A stretch of 64,000 nt of DNA from Lachnospiraceae bacterium (GCA_017427415.1 JAFRSU010000010.1:35218-99217); one strand, 5' to 3'. Counted from the first letter of the stretch, positions 27,747-37,738 are shown. The notes: generated by a model not told the origin, from the sequence alone. Program-made: numbers and translations.

Positions 27747-27775
27747 TTTACTTTTCGCCTTAGAAATGGTAGAAT
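27747..27775 (+). promoter_or_regulatory. Probable GH115 promoter with direct repeats at the -35
   Basis: TTTACT, 17 bases, TAGAAT. The -35 lies in two adjacent 10-base copies of TTTACTTTTC (27737-27746 and 27747-27756), one helical turn apart, which could be a regulator site. Confidence 0.55.
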
Positions 27776-27830
27776 GTATATTGGTTATCTGTGCGGATTG
27801 ACTTTAAAATTTTCTATCGGGAGGGTTTAT

Positions 27831-30707
27831 ATGGCATTTCTTCTTTCAGACGGAACTTTGGCTTCGGGTATATATCTTGACATTGAAGAATTTAACGGGG
27901 TAAAAAAAGCAGCCGGATGGCTGGCTGATGATATAGGTCTTGTTACAGGGGTAAAGGCAGAAGTAAGTACTGTAGAAAATATAGCAGATGTCAGATCGAT
28001 AAAAGGCATCATCGCAGGTACTTTAGGGCAGTCATCTCTTATAGATAAGGCTTTGGAAGCATATGGGATTGATGCGGGCTTAATAAAAGGAAAACGTGAA
28101 GTATACGGTATTTTTGTTAAAAGTGATACCGTGATAGTGGCAGGCATCGAAAAAAGAGGAACCATATACGGACTGCTGCACATTTCGGAAGCTATAGGCG
28201 TAACGCCTCTTTGCTATTTCGGCGATACGGTACCGAAGAAATATAAAAAGATATACATTAAAGAAGATGAAGAGACTTTAGGCAGTACCGAAAAAGAAAA
28301 TGAGCTTATCGTACGCGTATCGGGCGTATCCCGTGAGCCCTCGGTAAGATACAGAGGCTTTTTCATCAATGACGAATGGCCGGCTTTCGGTAACTGGTGC
28401 AATAAGCACTTCGGCGGTTTTACCGCGGAATGCTATGAGAAGGTATTTGAATATCTTTTAAGACTTAAAGGCAATTATATGTGGCCCGCTATGTGGAGCT
28501 CCATATTCAGTGCCGACGGCCCCGGACTTAAGTCAGCCGAGCTGGCAGATGAACTCGGAGTAGTCATGGGCACTTCGCACCATGAGCCCTGCTGCCGTGC
28601 GGGAGAGGAGTTCCAGAAGCTTAAAAAATCCAATCCGCAGTACGGAAATGACTGGAGCTATCTGACCAACCGCGAGGGTGTCACCACATTCTGGGAGGAC
28701 GGATTAAAACGCAGCGGCAAATTTGAAAACGTCATAACAGTAGGTATGCGCGGAGAGGCTGATTCAAAGCTTTTTGCGGACGCTACCTTAGAGGACAATA
28801 TAAATGTACTTAAAAACGTCATCACCTGCCAGAGGGCATTGATAGAAAAATATGCAAGGCCCGACCAGCCCATGATGCTCGCAGTATATAAGGAAGTGGA
28901 GGAGTATTATAAAGGAAGCGCCGACACACCCGGCTTAAAGGACTGGGAAGGACTTGACGGCGTGACACTTATGTTATGTGATGACAACTTCGGTAATCTG
29001 CGCCTCATGATGGATGACAGCAAGAGAGACCACAAGGGCGGTTACGGAATGTACTATCATTTCGATTATCACGGAGGTCCCGTATCCTACGAATGGATAA
29101 ACAGCTCTTATCTGCCCAAGATCTGGGAGCAGATGACGACAGCCTATGATTTCGGTATCCGTGACATATGGATAGTAAACGTGGGCGACTTAAAGAATCA
29201 GGAAATCCCGCTTAGCTATTTCATGGACCTCGCATATGATTTTGATAAATACGGAACAGGTGCCCCCGGTAACTATAAGGGATACTTAAATGAGCTTATA
29301 GGTAAGCAGTTCGCAGGAGCAGATCCCGATACCGTAAGCGAGATCATCGCGACAGCGGACGGCTATATGAGACTCAACAACATCATAAAGCCCGAAGTAT
29401 GCTCATCCGAGACCTTCAGTATCAACCATTATAACGAAGCAGGCAGGGTTCTTGATATCTGCAATGACTTAGAGAGAAGAACGGAAAATATCATGGAAAA
29501 ACTGGATGCGGATGAAAAGGACGCATTCTTCAGCCTGATAGGATTCCAGGCACTTGCTTCATATAACCTTATAAAGATGCATATCTATTCCGCATACAAT
29601 AAAAAATGCGCATACTCCGGCAGAGTGATAGCAAACAAGTATGCCGGTCTCATAAAGGAATGCATAAAGAAGGACAGGGACCTGACCGAACAATTCCACA
29701 CCATGAAATTCGGAAAATGGTACGGCATGGGCATGTCCAAGCACATAGGATTTAAGAACTGGAACGAGGAAGGCTGCAGGATGCCGGTAATGGTATATGT
29801 GGAGCCTGAAGCAGGAAATGATGTGGTGGTATCGGACAACGATTCGGATGCATGTACAGGAGGCGGAGCATGGACCTCACGTCCTTTGAGGCTCACCGGA
29901 TTTGATTACAGAGGCTGCGGAAGCTTTACCATATCTTCTGCAGGCAAAAACCCCGTGACATATACGATAGAGTGTACGGATACCGACATAGAGTTTTCCG
30001 GGAAAGACAACAAGTTCGTATTATCGGGTATCGCAGATTCAGAAAATGATGCCGTAGTAACAGTCAGTGCAAAAGAAGGCGCAGCGAGCGGCATGCACTC
30101 ATTTATCGTAAAGACAAGTGCAGGCAGCATAAAAGTATTCTTCGAACTTAAAGCAGAAGAAAAAGCGGATGCAGCAGGAAAAGACGTACACACATTTACA
30201 GGTACCGTTTGCAATATAGCAGCTGATAAATACTCTGCCCTTATAAAAGGAAACGACGGGGAATTTAAGGAGATAGAAAGCTTCGGAAGACTCCTTCCCG
30301 GAGAAGAAGGAGGAGCCATAAAGGCATATCCCCAGGATATCTTCTTTAAAAACGGACCGGCAGCGGAATATAAGGTCTATGCACCCGTCTCAGGAAGCTA
30401 TACGCTGTATCTTTATACCGCACCTTCCAATCCTTCATCGCCTTCCAACAGGATATCCTGCATGCTGAAGATAAACGGAAGCGGAGAGGTTCAGATCGAT
30501 ACCATACCGGAAAAGTATGCCGGTGGAGAAAACTCCTGCAGGGAGTGGTGCATGGCAGTACTTGAAAACGTAAGAAGGACAAAGGTACAGGCTGACCTTA
30601 AAAAGGGTGAGAATACCATAACGATAAGTCCCCTTTCACCGGGCTTTGTACTTGAAAAACTGATCCTGGTACTTCCCGAAAAAGAACTGCCCGGATCCAG
30701 GCTTTAA
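27831..30707 (+). CDS. Glycoside hydrolase family 115 alpha-glucuronidase
   Basis: 958 residues from ATG 27831 behind GGGAGGGT; an upstream in-frame ATG (27774) overlaps the promoter. The GH115 core is clear: RYRGFFINDEWPAFGNW, FGGFTAECYEKVFEYLLRLKGNYMWPAMW, GVVMGTSHHEPCCR, NVITVGMRGEAD and WIVNVGDLKNQEIPLSYFMDLAYD, followed by a beta-rich C-terminal region (about 690-950). GH115 enzymes remove (4-O-methyl)glucuronic acid from xylan or its fragments. No signal peptide is seen, so it should act in the cytoplasm on imported glucurono-xylo-oligosaccharides. No other xylan genes are next to it. Confidence 0.92.
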   Translation: MAFLLSDGTLASGIYLDIEEFNGVKKAAGWLADDIGLVTGVKAEVSTVENIADVRSIKGIIAGTLGQSSLIDKALEAYGIDAGLIKGKREVYGIFVKSDTVIVAGIEKRGTIYGLLHISEAIGVTPLCYFGDTVPKKYKKIYIKEDEETLGSTEKENELIVRVSGVSREPSVRYRGFFINDEWPAFGNWCNKHFGGFTAECYEKVFEYLLRLKGNYMWPAMWSSIFSADGPGLKSAELADELGVVMGTSHHEPCCRAGEEFQKLKKSNPQYGNDWSYLTNREGVTTFWEDGLKRSGKFENVITVGMRGEADSKLFADATLEDNINVLKNVITCQRALIEKYARPDQPMMLAVYKEVEEYYKGSADTPGLKDWEGLDGVTLMLCDDNFGNLRLMMDDSKRDHKGGYGMYYHFDYHGGPVSYEWINSSYLPKIWEQMTTAYDFGIRDIWIVNVGDLKNQEIPLSYFMDLAYDFDKYGTGAPGNYKGYLNELIGKQFAGADPDTVSEIIATADGYMRLNNIIKPEVCSSETFSINHYNEAGRVLDICNDLERRTENIMEKLDADEKDAFFSLIGFQALASYNLIKMHIYSAYNKKCAYSGRVIANKYAGLIKECIKKDRDLTEQFHTMKFGKWYGMGMSKHIGFKNWNEEGCRMPVMVYVEPEAGNDVVVSDNDSDACTGGGAWTSRPLRLTGFDYRGCGSFTISSAGKNPVTYTIECTDTDIEFSGKDNKFVLSGIADSENDAVVTVSAKEGAASGMHSFIVKTSAGSIKVFFELKAEEKADAAGKDVHTFTGTVCNIAADKYSALIKGNDGEFKEIESFGRLLPGEEGGAIKAYPQDIFFKNGPAAEYKVYAPVSGSYTLYLYTAPSNPSSPSNRISCMLKINGSGEVQIDTIPEKYAGGENSCREWCMAVLENVRRTKVQADLKKGENTITISPLSPGFVLEKLILVLPEKELPGSRL

Positions 30708-30722
30708 GCGGAATAAAAGCAT

Positions 30723-31058
30723 ATGAAAAAAGAATGTTTAAAATACCAGTCCATGGTCGAGAGCTTTCTTGAAGGAAGGCTCTCGGGATATGACCGGCAG
30801 AGCTTTATAGAGCATGTAAAAGAATGTAAGACCTGCCATGAGGAGCTTGAGATATATCACGTCATATTTTCCGTCATAGAAGAGCTTGACAGCGACTCGG
30901 ACAAAGAGACCTCCAACTATATGGAGACGCTCGAAAGAAAGCTCGGAGCAGGCGGAAAAAAGGATACCAGGGACAAAAGGGCGGATGTCGCATACGGATT
31001 CCTTATCGCGGGAGTATCCGCGATCATAGCCGGAGTGGCGCTTCTGCTGTTCGGATGA
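30723..31058 (+). CDS. Small membrane protein with anti-sigma-type zinc finger
   Basis: 111 residues. N-terminal zf-HC2/ZAS-like motif: Cys5, then His31-x3-Cys35-x2-Cys38 in EHVKECKTC; a charged middle; and one C-terminal membrane helix (about 89-110, GFLIAGVSAIIAGVALLLFG). This is the topology of anti-sigma factors of ECF sigma factors, but no sigma factor gene is adjacent, so the partner is unknown. It lies 15 bases after GH115 and 29 before polA. Confidence 0.6.
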   Translation: MKKECLKYQSMVESFLEGRLSGYDRQSFIEHVKECKTCHEELEIYHVIFSVIEELDSDSDKETSNYMETLERKLGAGGKKDTRDKRADVAYGFLIAGVSAIIAGVALLLFG

Positions 31059-31087
31059 TACTAACCCTAAATACGGGACGGAGAAAA

Positions 31088-33928
31088 ATGGATAACGATT
31101 ACTTACTTTTGGTGGACGGTTCGAGCCTGCTTACAACGCAGTATTACGGCAACCTTCCGCGTGAGATATTATTTGCAAAAACCGAAGAGGATAAAAAGAA
31201 ACATTATCATAAGATCATGCAGACCGCAAACGGAGTATATACCAACGCCGTATACGGTTTTATGCGTACACTCTTAAAGATCCTTAAAAGCCAGAAGCCG
31301 AAATACTTAGCAGTAGCATGGGATAAGAGCAGGAATACGTTCAGACGCGAGATATATGCCGACTATAAGGGCAACCGCGGTGAGACACCCGCACCCTTAA
31401 AGGAGCAGTTCATACTGTGCGAAGAGCTCCTTAGCGCTATGAACATAAAGCAGTTCATGGATGACAGGTTCGAGGCGGATGATTTCTGCGGTTCGCTTTC
31501 ACGCAAGTTTGAAGACAGTATCCCGGTAAAGATACTTACCAAGGACAACGATTATCTCCAGCTTGTAACGGATAAGACCAATCTCTGGCTCATGCACGCA
31601 AGCTCCGATAAAACGGATGCACTGTATAAAAAATACGGTATAAAGCACGATGATTCCGTGCCTGACCGTGCATTTAACCTAACACCGGAGCTTGTAAAAA
31701 GCGAGTTCGGAGTATGGCCTAAGTCCATCAGCTCCTTAAAGGGACTGCAGGGCGATTCATCCGACAACATAAAGGGTGTACCGGGCATCGGACCGGCTAC
31801 GGCAGTATCGCTCATAGCCGCATACGAGTCTGTAGAGGCACTCTATGATGATATAAGGGACTTAGACGAAAAAGGACAGAAGGCCAAAGCCCTCGAATGG
31901 AAGGAAAAACTCGGCATATCAAGGTCTCCGATGGGCCAGCTTCTTAAAAAGAGCGATACCGATCTCGTCGGGGAAGAAGCAGCTATGATAAGCAGGAAGC
32001 TTGCCGACATAAAATGCGATATACCGTTAGACGATGTGACGCTCGGATCCTTAGAGCTGCACCTTGATACGGCAAAAGCCAGACAGGAGTTTATGAAGCT
32101 GGAGTTCTCATCCCTTCGCATAGAGGATGATGAAGAAGCTTCCCCCGTAAAAAAGAACGAGGAGATCCTCATATCCGATTATTCAGAATTTGCGGCGCTT
32201 ATCGATGAGATCGTAAAGTCCGGGACAGTAACGGGAGTATCATTAGCAGTGGACGATACGGCGAGATTCCACGGATTTAAGCCGGAAAAGATATTAGGAG
32301 CAGCATTCTCCTTTAACGATAAGGATTATGCCGTATATACCGAAGGCTTTATAACAGGAGCGGTCATAGCTGAATATTTGGGACGCCTGGTAAAAAGCGG
32401 GGCTGAGCTTGCAGTAGCAGACTTAAAGAAGTTCATGAAATATACAGGGCTATCGGAGTACGGCAGCTGTTTTGACGTATCGGTTGCTGCTTATCTGATA
32501 AATCCCCTCATCGGGAACTACGACTATACAGTAGCCGCATCAGTTGCAGAGTTAAGCATCCCCGCATCCAGGCAGGATATACTGGCTAAGACCACGGCAG
32601 TCGAAGCTTATTCGGAAAAAAGAGAAGCCCTTACGCGTTACCTTTTTACAGAAGCGGAGACACTTGCAAAATGCGCTCCGGTGCTTAAAAGCATGCTTTC
32701 CGATACAGGGATGTCATCACTCTATAATGATATAGAGCTGCCCTTAACGGTAGTATTAAAAGAGATGGAAGAAAACGGCATCACGGTATTAAAGGACGAG
32801 CTTGCAAGCTTCGGACAAAAGCTTGATGCCGATATAAAGGTACTTGAGGAAGAGATATATGCCGGCTGCGGTGAGAGATTCAACATCAATTCACCCAAGC
32901 AGCTCGGTGTCATATTGTTTGAAAAGCTGAAGCTTCCGGGCGGGAAAAAGACCAAGACCGGGTATTCCACTTCGGCGGATATACTCGAACAGTTAAAGAT
33001 CGAAGACCCCGTAGTGGAAAAGATACTTAACTACAGGCAGCTTACCAAGCTAAAATCCACATATGCGGACGGCTTAAACGAATACATCGATGAGGACGGA
33101 AGGATAAGGACCAGCTTTAACCAGACGGTCACGGCTACCGGCAGGCTTTCAAGCACAGAGCCCAATCTGCAGAATATCCCCATAAGAGAGAAATTAGGCA
33201 GGGAGCTTAGAAAAGTATTTGTGGCAGGAGACGGAAAGACCTTGGTCGATGCCGATTATTCACAGATAGAGCTTAGGATACTCGCATCGTTATCGGGAGA
33301 CGAAAAGCTTATATCCGCATATAAGAACTCTGCAGACATACATTTAAGCACTGCGGCAGCGGTATTTAAGGTACCTGAAGATAAGGTCACCAAAGAGCTC
33401 AGAAGCAGGGCCAAGGCAGTTAACTTCGGTATAGTATACGGTATCAGCTCGTTCGGATTGGGTACAGGCCTCAATATCCCGAGAAAAGAAGCTGAAGAAT
33501 ATATAAAAAGCTATTTTGAGACCTACCCCGGAGTAAAAAAATACCTTGACGGATGTAAGGAGACAGCAGCCAAGAACGGATACAGCACCACCGCATTCGG
33601 AAGAAGAAGACCCATCCCGGAGCTTTCCTCCTCCAATTTCATGCAGCGTTCATTCGGCGAAAGGATAGCCATGAATTCACCCGTGCAGGGAAGCGCGGCA
33701 GATATCATAAAGATAGCGATGCTTAAGGTGTATAAAAGGTTAAAGGAAGAGATCCCTACAGCCAAGCTCCTCTTGCAGATACATGATGAACTGCTTGTGG
33801 AAGCAGAGGAAAAGGATACGGAAGCGGTTATACGGATAATGACCGAAGAGATGCAGAAAGCTGCAGACTTCCCGGTAGTGCTCGAGGTAGGAGCCTCCAC
33901 CGGAAAAAGCTGGTATGACGCACATTGA
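31088..33928 (+). CDS. polA: DNA polymerase I
   Basis: 946 residues: 5'-3' exonuclease/flap domain (about 1-340, with FEADDF, KDNDYLQL, GDSSDNIKGVPGIGPATA), a 3'-5' exonuclease-like domain (360-540) whose metal-binding DxE motif is not visible, so proofreading is probably lost as in most Firmicutes, and the family A polymerase domain with DADYSQIELR (Asp721), the O-helix RAKAVNFGIVYG and motif C HDELLVE (899-905). Start ATG 31088 after GGAGAAAA. Works in Okazaki fragment processing and repair. coaE follows after 22 bases. Confidence 0.97.
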   Translation: MDNDYLLLVDGSSLLTTQYYGNLPREILFAKTEEDKKKHYHKIMQTANGVYTNAVYGFMRTLLKILKSQKPKYLAVAWDKSRNTFRREIYADYKGNRGETPAPLKEQFILCEELLSAMNIKQFMDDRFEADDFCGSLSRKFEDSIPVKILTKDNDYLQLVTDKTNLWLMHASSDKTDALYKKYGIKHDDSVPDRAFNLTPELVKSEFGVWPKSISSLKGLQGDSSDNIKGVPGIGPATAVSLIAAYESVEALYDDIRDLDEKGQKAKALEWKEKLGISRSPMGQLLKKSDTDLVGEEAAMISRKLADIKCDIPLDDVTLGSLELHLDTAKARQEFMKLEFSSLRIEDDEEASPVKKNEEILISDYSEFAALIDEIVKSGTVTGVSLAVDDTARFHGFKPEKILGAAFSFNDKDYAVYTEGFITGAVIAEYLGRLVKSGAELAVADLKKFMKYTGLSEYGSCFDVSVAAYLINPLIGNYDYTVAASVAELSIPASRQDILAKTTAVEAYSEKREALTRYLFTEAETLAKCAPVLKSMLSDTGMSSLYNDIELPLTVVLKEMEENGITVLKDELASFGQKLDADIKVLEEEIYAGCGERFNINSPKQLGVILFEKLKLPGGKKTKTGYSTSADILEQLKIEDPVVEKILNYRQLTKLKSTYADGLNEYIDEDGRIRTSFNQTVTATGRLSSTEPNLQNIPIREKLGRELRKVFVAGDGKTLVDADYSQIELRILASLSGDEKLISAYKNSADIHLSTAAAVFKVPEDKVTKELRSRAKAVNFGIVYGISSFGLGTGLNIPRKEAEEYIKSYFETYPGVKKYLDGCKETAAKNGYSTTAFGRRRPIPELSSSNFMQRSFGERIAMNSPVQGSAADIIKIAMLKVYKRLKEEIPTAKLLLQIHDELLVEAEEKDTEAVIRIMTEEMQKAADFPVVLEVGASTGKSWYDAH

Positions 33929-33950
33929 TACTATAGAAAGGACAAAGCGG

Positions 33951-34550
33951 ATGAAGATAATCGGACTTACCGGAGGGATAGGAAGCGGGAAATCCTTTGT
34001 GGCAGGAGTAGCCGAAAACAATTTCCCGGTACTTCACATCAGTACGGATGAGATAGCCAGAAGACAGATGCAAAAAGACGGCATAAGCTTTAAGCGTGTG
34101 GTGAAAACGTTTTCAAAATACACTGACTGCCTATTAAGTGAAGACGGCGAGATCAACCGTCCCGAGTTATCGAAGATCGTGATGAATGATCCTAAACTGT
34201 TAAAAAAGCTTGATAAGATAACGCATCCCGCAGTCATAGACGAGCTTTATACGATCATCTCCATCGAAAAATCCAAAGGGAAATACTCGGCGGTCCTTAT
34301 AGAGACAGCACTATTGTACGAAGCCGGGATAGATGAAATGTGCGATGAAGTGTGGTATGTATATGCACCAGTAAGCACCAGGAGCAGCAGACTTATGGAG
34401 AAAAGGGGATACACCCCGGAAAAGACGGAAATGTTCTTAAAGAACCAGCAGTCCGAGGAAGAGTTTTTAAAACGTGCCGACAGGACTGTACCAAACGGTG
34501 CGGACGTCACCGAAGAAGATATGATACATATCATTTCGGCTTATCTTTAA
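33951..34550 (+). CDS. coaE: Dephospho-CoA kinase
   Basis: Last step of CoA synthesis, phosphorylating the ribose 3'-OH. 199 residues with P-loop GLTGGIGSGKS (5-15), STDEIARRQ substrate region, THPAVIDEL and the LID with Arg residues. ATG 33951 behind GAAAGGA. The polA-coaE order is common in Firmicutes. Confidence 0.95.
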   Translation: MKIIGLTGGIGSGKSFVAGVAENNFPVLHISTDEIARRQMQKDGISFKRVVKTFSKYTDCLLSEDGEINRPELSKIVMNDPKLLKKLDKITHPAVIDELYTIISIEKSKGKYSAVLIETALLYEAGIDEMCDEVWYVYAPVSTRSSRLMEKRGYTPEKTEMFLKNQQSEEEFLKRADRTVPNGADVTEEDMIHIISAYL

Positions 34551-34588
34551 GCTTAAAAATGTGATCACAAGGAAAAGAGAGTAAGAAG

Positions 34589-36748
34589 ATGGATGAGGTT
34601 AAAGCCTTTGAAAATATGGTATTCGGTCTTGATATAGGTACCAGGAGCGTAGTAGGTACGGTCGGATACAGAAAGCCTTCGGGCGAGTTTATCATCTTGG
34701 CGCAAAAATCCGCATGCCATGAGACCAGAGCCATGCTGGACGGCCAGATACATGATATCGGCAAAGTGGCCGATACCGTATGCCATATCAAGTACGAGCT
34801 CGAAAAAGAGCTTGATACGACCTTAGATAAGGTATGTATAGCGGCAGCAGGCAGAGTCCTAAAGACAGTAAATATAAGAATGGACTATGACTTAGGCGAT
34901 GACATGGTCGTGACCGAGGACATGGTATATACCATGGAGCTCATGGGAATGGAGCAGGCACATGCAAAGCTCAGGTCCATGGAAAAGGACGGGACGGAAT
35001 ATTACTGCGTAGGATACTCGATAGTAAAATATTATCTCGGAAATGTCCAGCTGACCAATCTCGTAGGACACAGAGGAAATAAGATATCGGCCGACGTACT
35101 TGCGACCTTCCTTCCGAGAGATGTGATAGACGGTCTGTATTCCGTATGCGATAAGGCAGGACTTAAGGTCCTTAACCTGACCTTAGAGCCCATCGCCGCC
35201 ATAAATGTAGCCATACCCGAGAAATTCAGGCTGTTAAATCTGGCACTAGTAGATATAGGAGCGGGTACTTCGGATATCTGTATCACGCGTGAGGGCAGTA
35301 TCACGGGATACGGCATGCTCCCGTGCGCAGGGGACTATCTCACCGAAAGCATAATGTATGCGCTGCTTACCGATTTTGCGACAGCTGAACAGGTAAAACT
35401 CGACTTTTCTGCTGATATGGAGAACATACCCTACACCGATGTCATGGGAACTAAGCAGACCGTAACATCGTCTTATATAAAGGAAGTGCTCTCGGAGCCG
35501 TTTAAAAAGCTTGCAGGTCTTATAGCCGATAAGATCACGGAACTGAACGGCGGGGACAAGGTAGGTGCCGTATTTATTGTAGGAGGCGGCGGAAAAAATC
35601 CCGAATTTGCAGGGCTTTTGTCAGAGGCGATAGGACTTCCCAATACACGTGTCGCTCTCCGTGGCGAAGAGGTATTTACGAATATAGTGACACCTGATAA
35701 TACTCCGGTAAACGATCCCATGATGGTGACTCCCATCGGTATATGCCTTAACTACTATGAGCAGAACAACAACTTCATAGTGGTAAAGATCAACGGAGTG
35801 GATATCAAGCTCTATGATAACGGCAAATTAAATGTCATGGATGCGGTCTTAAGCATCGGCATGGGCAATGCGGACATATTCCCTAAAAAGGGAAAGGACC
35901 TCACATTTACCGTAAACGGGGAACAAAAAAAAGTAAAGGGACATAACGGAGAATCCGCATTTATCATGGTAAACGGAGAAGAAGCCGGAGTCATCACACC
36001 GGTCAAATGCAATGACATCATTAACGTCAAAGAATCCACCGTAGGCGAAGACGGACATATGAAGGCCGGCGGACTTGACGAATATAAAAAAGGAATCTTC
36101 TTTATTATAAACGGCAAACAGGTAAGGTTTGAAAAAAAGATAAGGGTAAACGGAAGAGAAGAAGACAGGGACTACGATATACTTGAGGGAGACAGCGTGG
36201 AGCTGTCCGACCATTACACTTTAGGTGAACTGTTAAAGAAGCTCGATGTGCCCGAGGGACATAAAGTGATACTTAACAACCGCGATATCTCCCCGGATAC
36301 CTGTGACCCTTATGAAAAGATCTATGAAAACTACATAATAGACATAGTAAAGGATAATAGCAGCGACGAGGATAAAAAAGAGACCGTAAGCAGCAAATCT
36401 GAAGAAAAAGATGAAGGATCGGCAGCTCTAAAGGATCAGTACGAGCAGCTTGCCGAAAAGACAAAAGTGCTTTCGGATGAGCTTGAGAAGCTTAAATCCA
36501 TGGGAGTAAATGTGGAAGGGCTGAAGATTCCCGAGCTTTTATCAAAGGATGTACAGGTAATGGTCAATAATGTACCGGTACTTCTTCAGGGCAAACACGA
36601 ATATACATTTGTGGATGTCCTCGACTTTTATCCGTTCAATACATCCACCCTGCAGGGGACAAGGATCGTCTGCAAGAGGAACGGGATCGATACGGACTTT
36701 TTCTCACCTGTACAAGAGGGAGATATATTGGAATTATACTGGGCGTAA
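34589..36748 (+). CDS. FtsA/PilM-like actin-fold ATPase with long C-terminal extension
   Basis: 719 residues. Residues 15-385 form an ASKHA fold: phosphate 1 VFGLDIGTRSVVG, a 1C-type insert, phosphate 2 LALVDIGAGTSDICI and the adenosine motif FIVGGGGKNPEF. The remaining 330 residues are not found in classical FtsA: several beta-grasp-like modules with MVNGEEAGVI, FIINGKQVRF and VMVNNVPVLLQGKHEYTFVDVL, plus a coiled-coil stretch around 610-650. It belongs to the Clostridia 'cell division FtsA domain' group; a role in division or envelope assembly is inferred. Terminal segment resembles an SLBB/ubiquitin-like module. 15 bases before the next gene. Confidence 0.75.
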   Translation: MDEVKAFENMVFGLDIGTRSVVGTVGYRKPSGEFIILAQKSACHETRAMLDGQIHDIGKVADTVCHIKYELEKELDTTLDKVCIAAAGRVLKTVNIRMDYDLGDDMVVTEDMVYTMELMGMEQAHAKLRSMEKDGTEYYCVGYSIVKYYLGNVQLTNLVGHRGNKISADVLATFLPRDVIDGLYSVCDKAGLKVLNLTLEPIAAINVAIPEKFRLLNLALVDIGAGTSDICITREGSITGYGMLPCAGDYLTESIMYALLTDFATAEQVKLDFSADMENIPYTDVMGTKQTVTSSYIKEVLSEPFKKLAGLIADKITELNGGDKVGAVFIVGGGGKNPEFAGLLSEAIGLPNTRVALRGEEVFTNIVTPDNTPVNDPMMVTPIGICLNYYEQNNNFIVVKINGVDIKLYDNGKLNVMDAVLSIGMGNADIFPKKGKDLTFTVNGEQKKVKGHNGESAFIMVNGEEAGVITPVKCNDIINVKESTVGEDGHMKAGGLDEYKKGIFFIINGKQVRFEKKIRVNGREEDRDYDILEGDSVELSDHYTLGELLKKLDVPEGHKVILNNRDISPDTCDPYEKIYENYIIDIVKDNSSDEDKKETVSSKSEEKDEGSAALKDQYEQLAEKTKVLSDELEKLKSMGVNVEGLKIPELLSKDVQVMVNNVPVLLQGKHEYTFVDVLDFYPFNTSTLQGTRIVCKRNGIDTDFFSPVQEGDILELYWA

Positions 36749-36763
36749 CGGAGGCTTTTAAAA

Positions 36764-37552
36764 GTGGAATTCTGCAGTATTGCGAGCGGCAGCAGCGGCA
36801 ATTGTATATTTGTGGGAACGGATGAAGCAAACATACTGATAGATGCCGGCATAAGCGCAAAAAAGATTTGTGAAGGATTAAAAGGGATAGATATAGACCC
36901 TTCGGATATAGACGGTATATTTGTCACTCATGAACATATAGACCATATCCAGGGCATATCGACTTTTGCAAAAAAATACCCTGTGGAGATATTCGGGACG
37001 AAAAAAACATTGAAGGCTCTTTCGGCCAAGTTTGACGGGGATTTCGGGGACAGCGTGTTTACCGAGATCGTACCGGATATTGACTTTTCTTATAAAGATG
37101 CTATAATACATCCGTTTGCAGTTTCACATGATGCTGCCGATCCGGTAGGGTACCGGATAGAGTCGGAAGGTAAGAGACTGGCCATCGCGACGGATATGGG
37201 CTTCTTTGACGACAGGATAGTGAACTGCCTTAAAGATCTTGATGCCATATGCATCGAGGCCAATCATGACATAAATATGCTCATGGTCGGAAAATACCCG
37301 TATAACTTAAAGCAGCGTGTATCGGGACCTAAAGGGCATCTGTCAAATGATGCGGCAGCGGACTTACTCTGCAGGATATTCAGTGAAAGACTGAAATACA
37401 TCATGCTGATACACTTAAGTAAGGACAATAATTACGCCGAGCTCGCATACGAGACCGTGAGGGCGGAGCTCCTCACCAGATGCTGCAACAGTTCGGTGAT
37501 ACTTGATGTAGCCGGGAGAAGTGCGGTATCGGATATTTACAACATAATCTGA
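36764..37552 (+). CDS. Metallo-beta-lactamase fold hydrolase, YycJ/WalJ type
   Basis: 262 residues with the metal motif THEHIDHIQG, preceded by CSIASGSSGNCIFV typical of the YycJ/WalJ group, then His and Asp ligands in ISGPKGHLSN-like GPKGHLSND and LIHLSKDNN. GTG start after GGAGG. In Firmicutes such proteins are exonuclease-like or linked to WalKR and replication; here it follows the FtsA-like gene, and the substrate is not known. Confidence 0.82.
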   Translation: MEFCSIASGSSGNCIFVGTDEANILIDAGISAKKICEGLKGIDIDPSDIDGIFVTHEHIDHIQGISTFAKKYPVEIFGTKKTLKALSAKFDGDFGDSVFTEIVPDIDFSYKDAIIHPFAVSHDAADPVGYRIESEGKRLAIATDMGFFDDRIVNCLKDLDAICIEANHDINMLMVGKYPYNLKQRVSGPKGHLSNDAAADLLCRIFSERLKYIMLIHLSKDNNYAELAYETVRAELLTRCCNSSVILDVAGRSAVSDIYNII

Positions 37553-37638
37553 GGATGCGGAGCAGCCTTAGATTACCGAGGAAACGCGTAATGCGTTTTC
37601 GAGGTGACCTTTATTAAACATGTAAAAGTTTCAAATAA

Positions 37639-37666
37639 TGTAACAACTATGTAATATATTTGTAAC
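37639..37666. promoter_or_regulatory. Three helix-phased TGTAA(C/T) repeats upstream of ACT gene
   Basis: TGTAAC, TGTAAT and TGTAAC begin at 37639, 37650 and 37661, exactly 11 bp apart, so all face the same side of the helix; TGTAAA at 37621 is a looser fourth copy. A possible regulator-binding array. No clear sigma-A promoter was found in this 186-base gap; a REP-like hairpin (GAAACGC-GTAAT-GCGTTTTC) lies at about 37583-37602. Confidence 0.45.
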
Positions 37667-37738
37667 ATTTGGAATGCAAAATAAACTTAACAAGGAAAAT
37701 GAAAGTATTAAATTAAAGCTTAACAGGAGGACGTAAAT

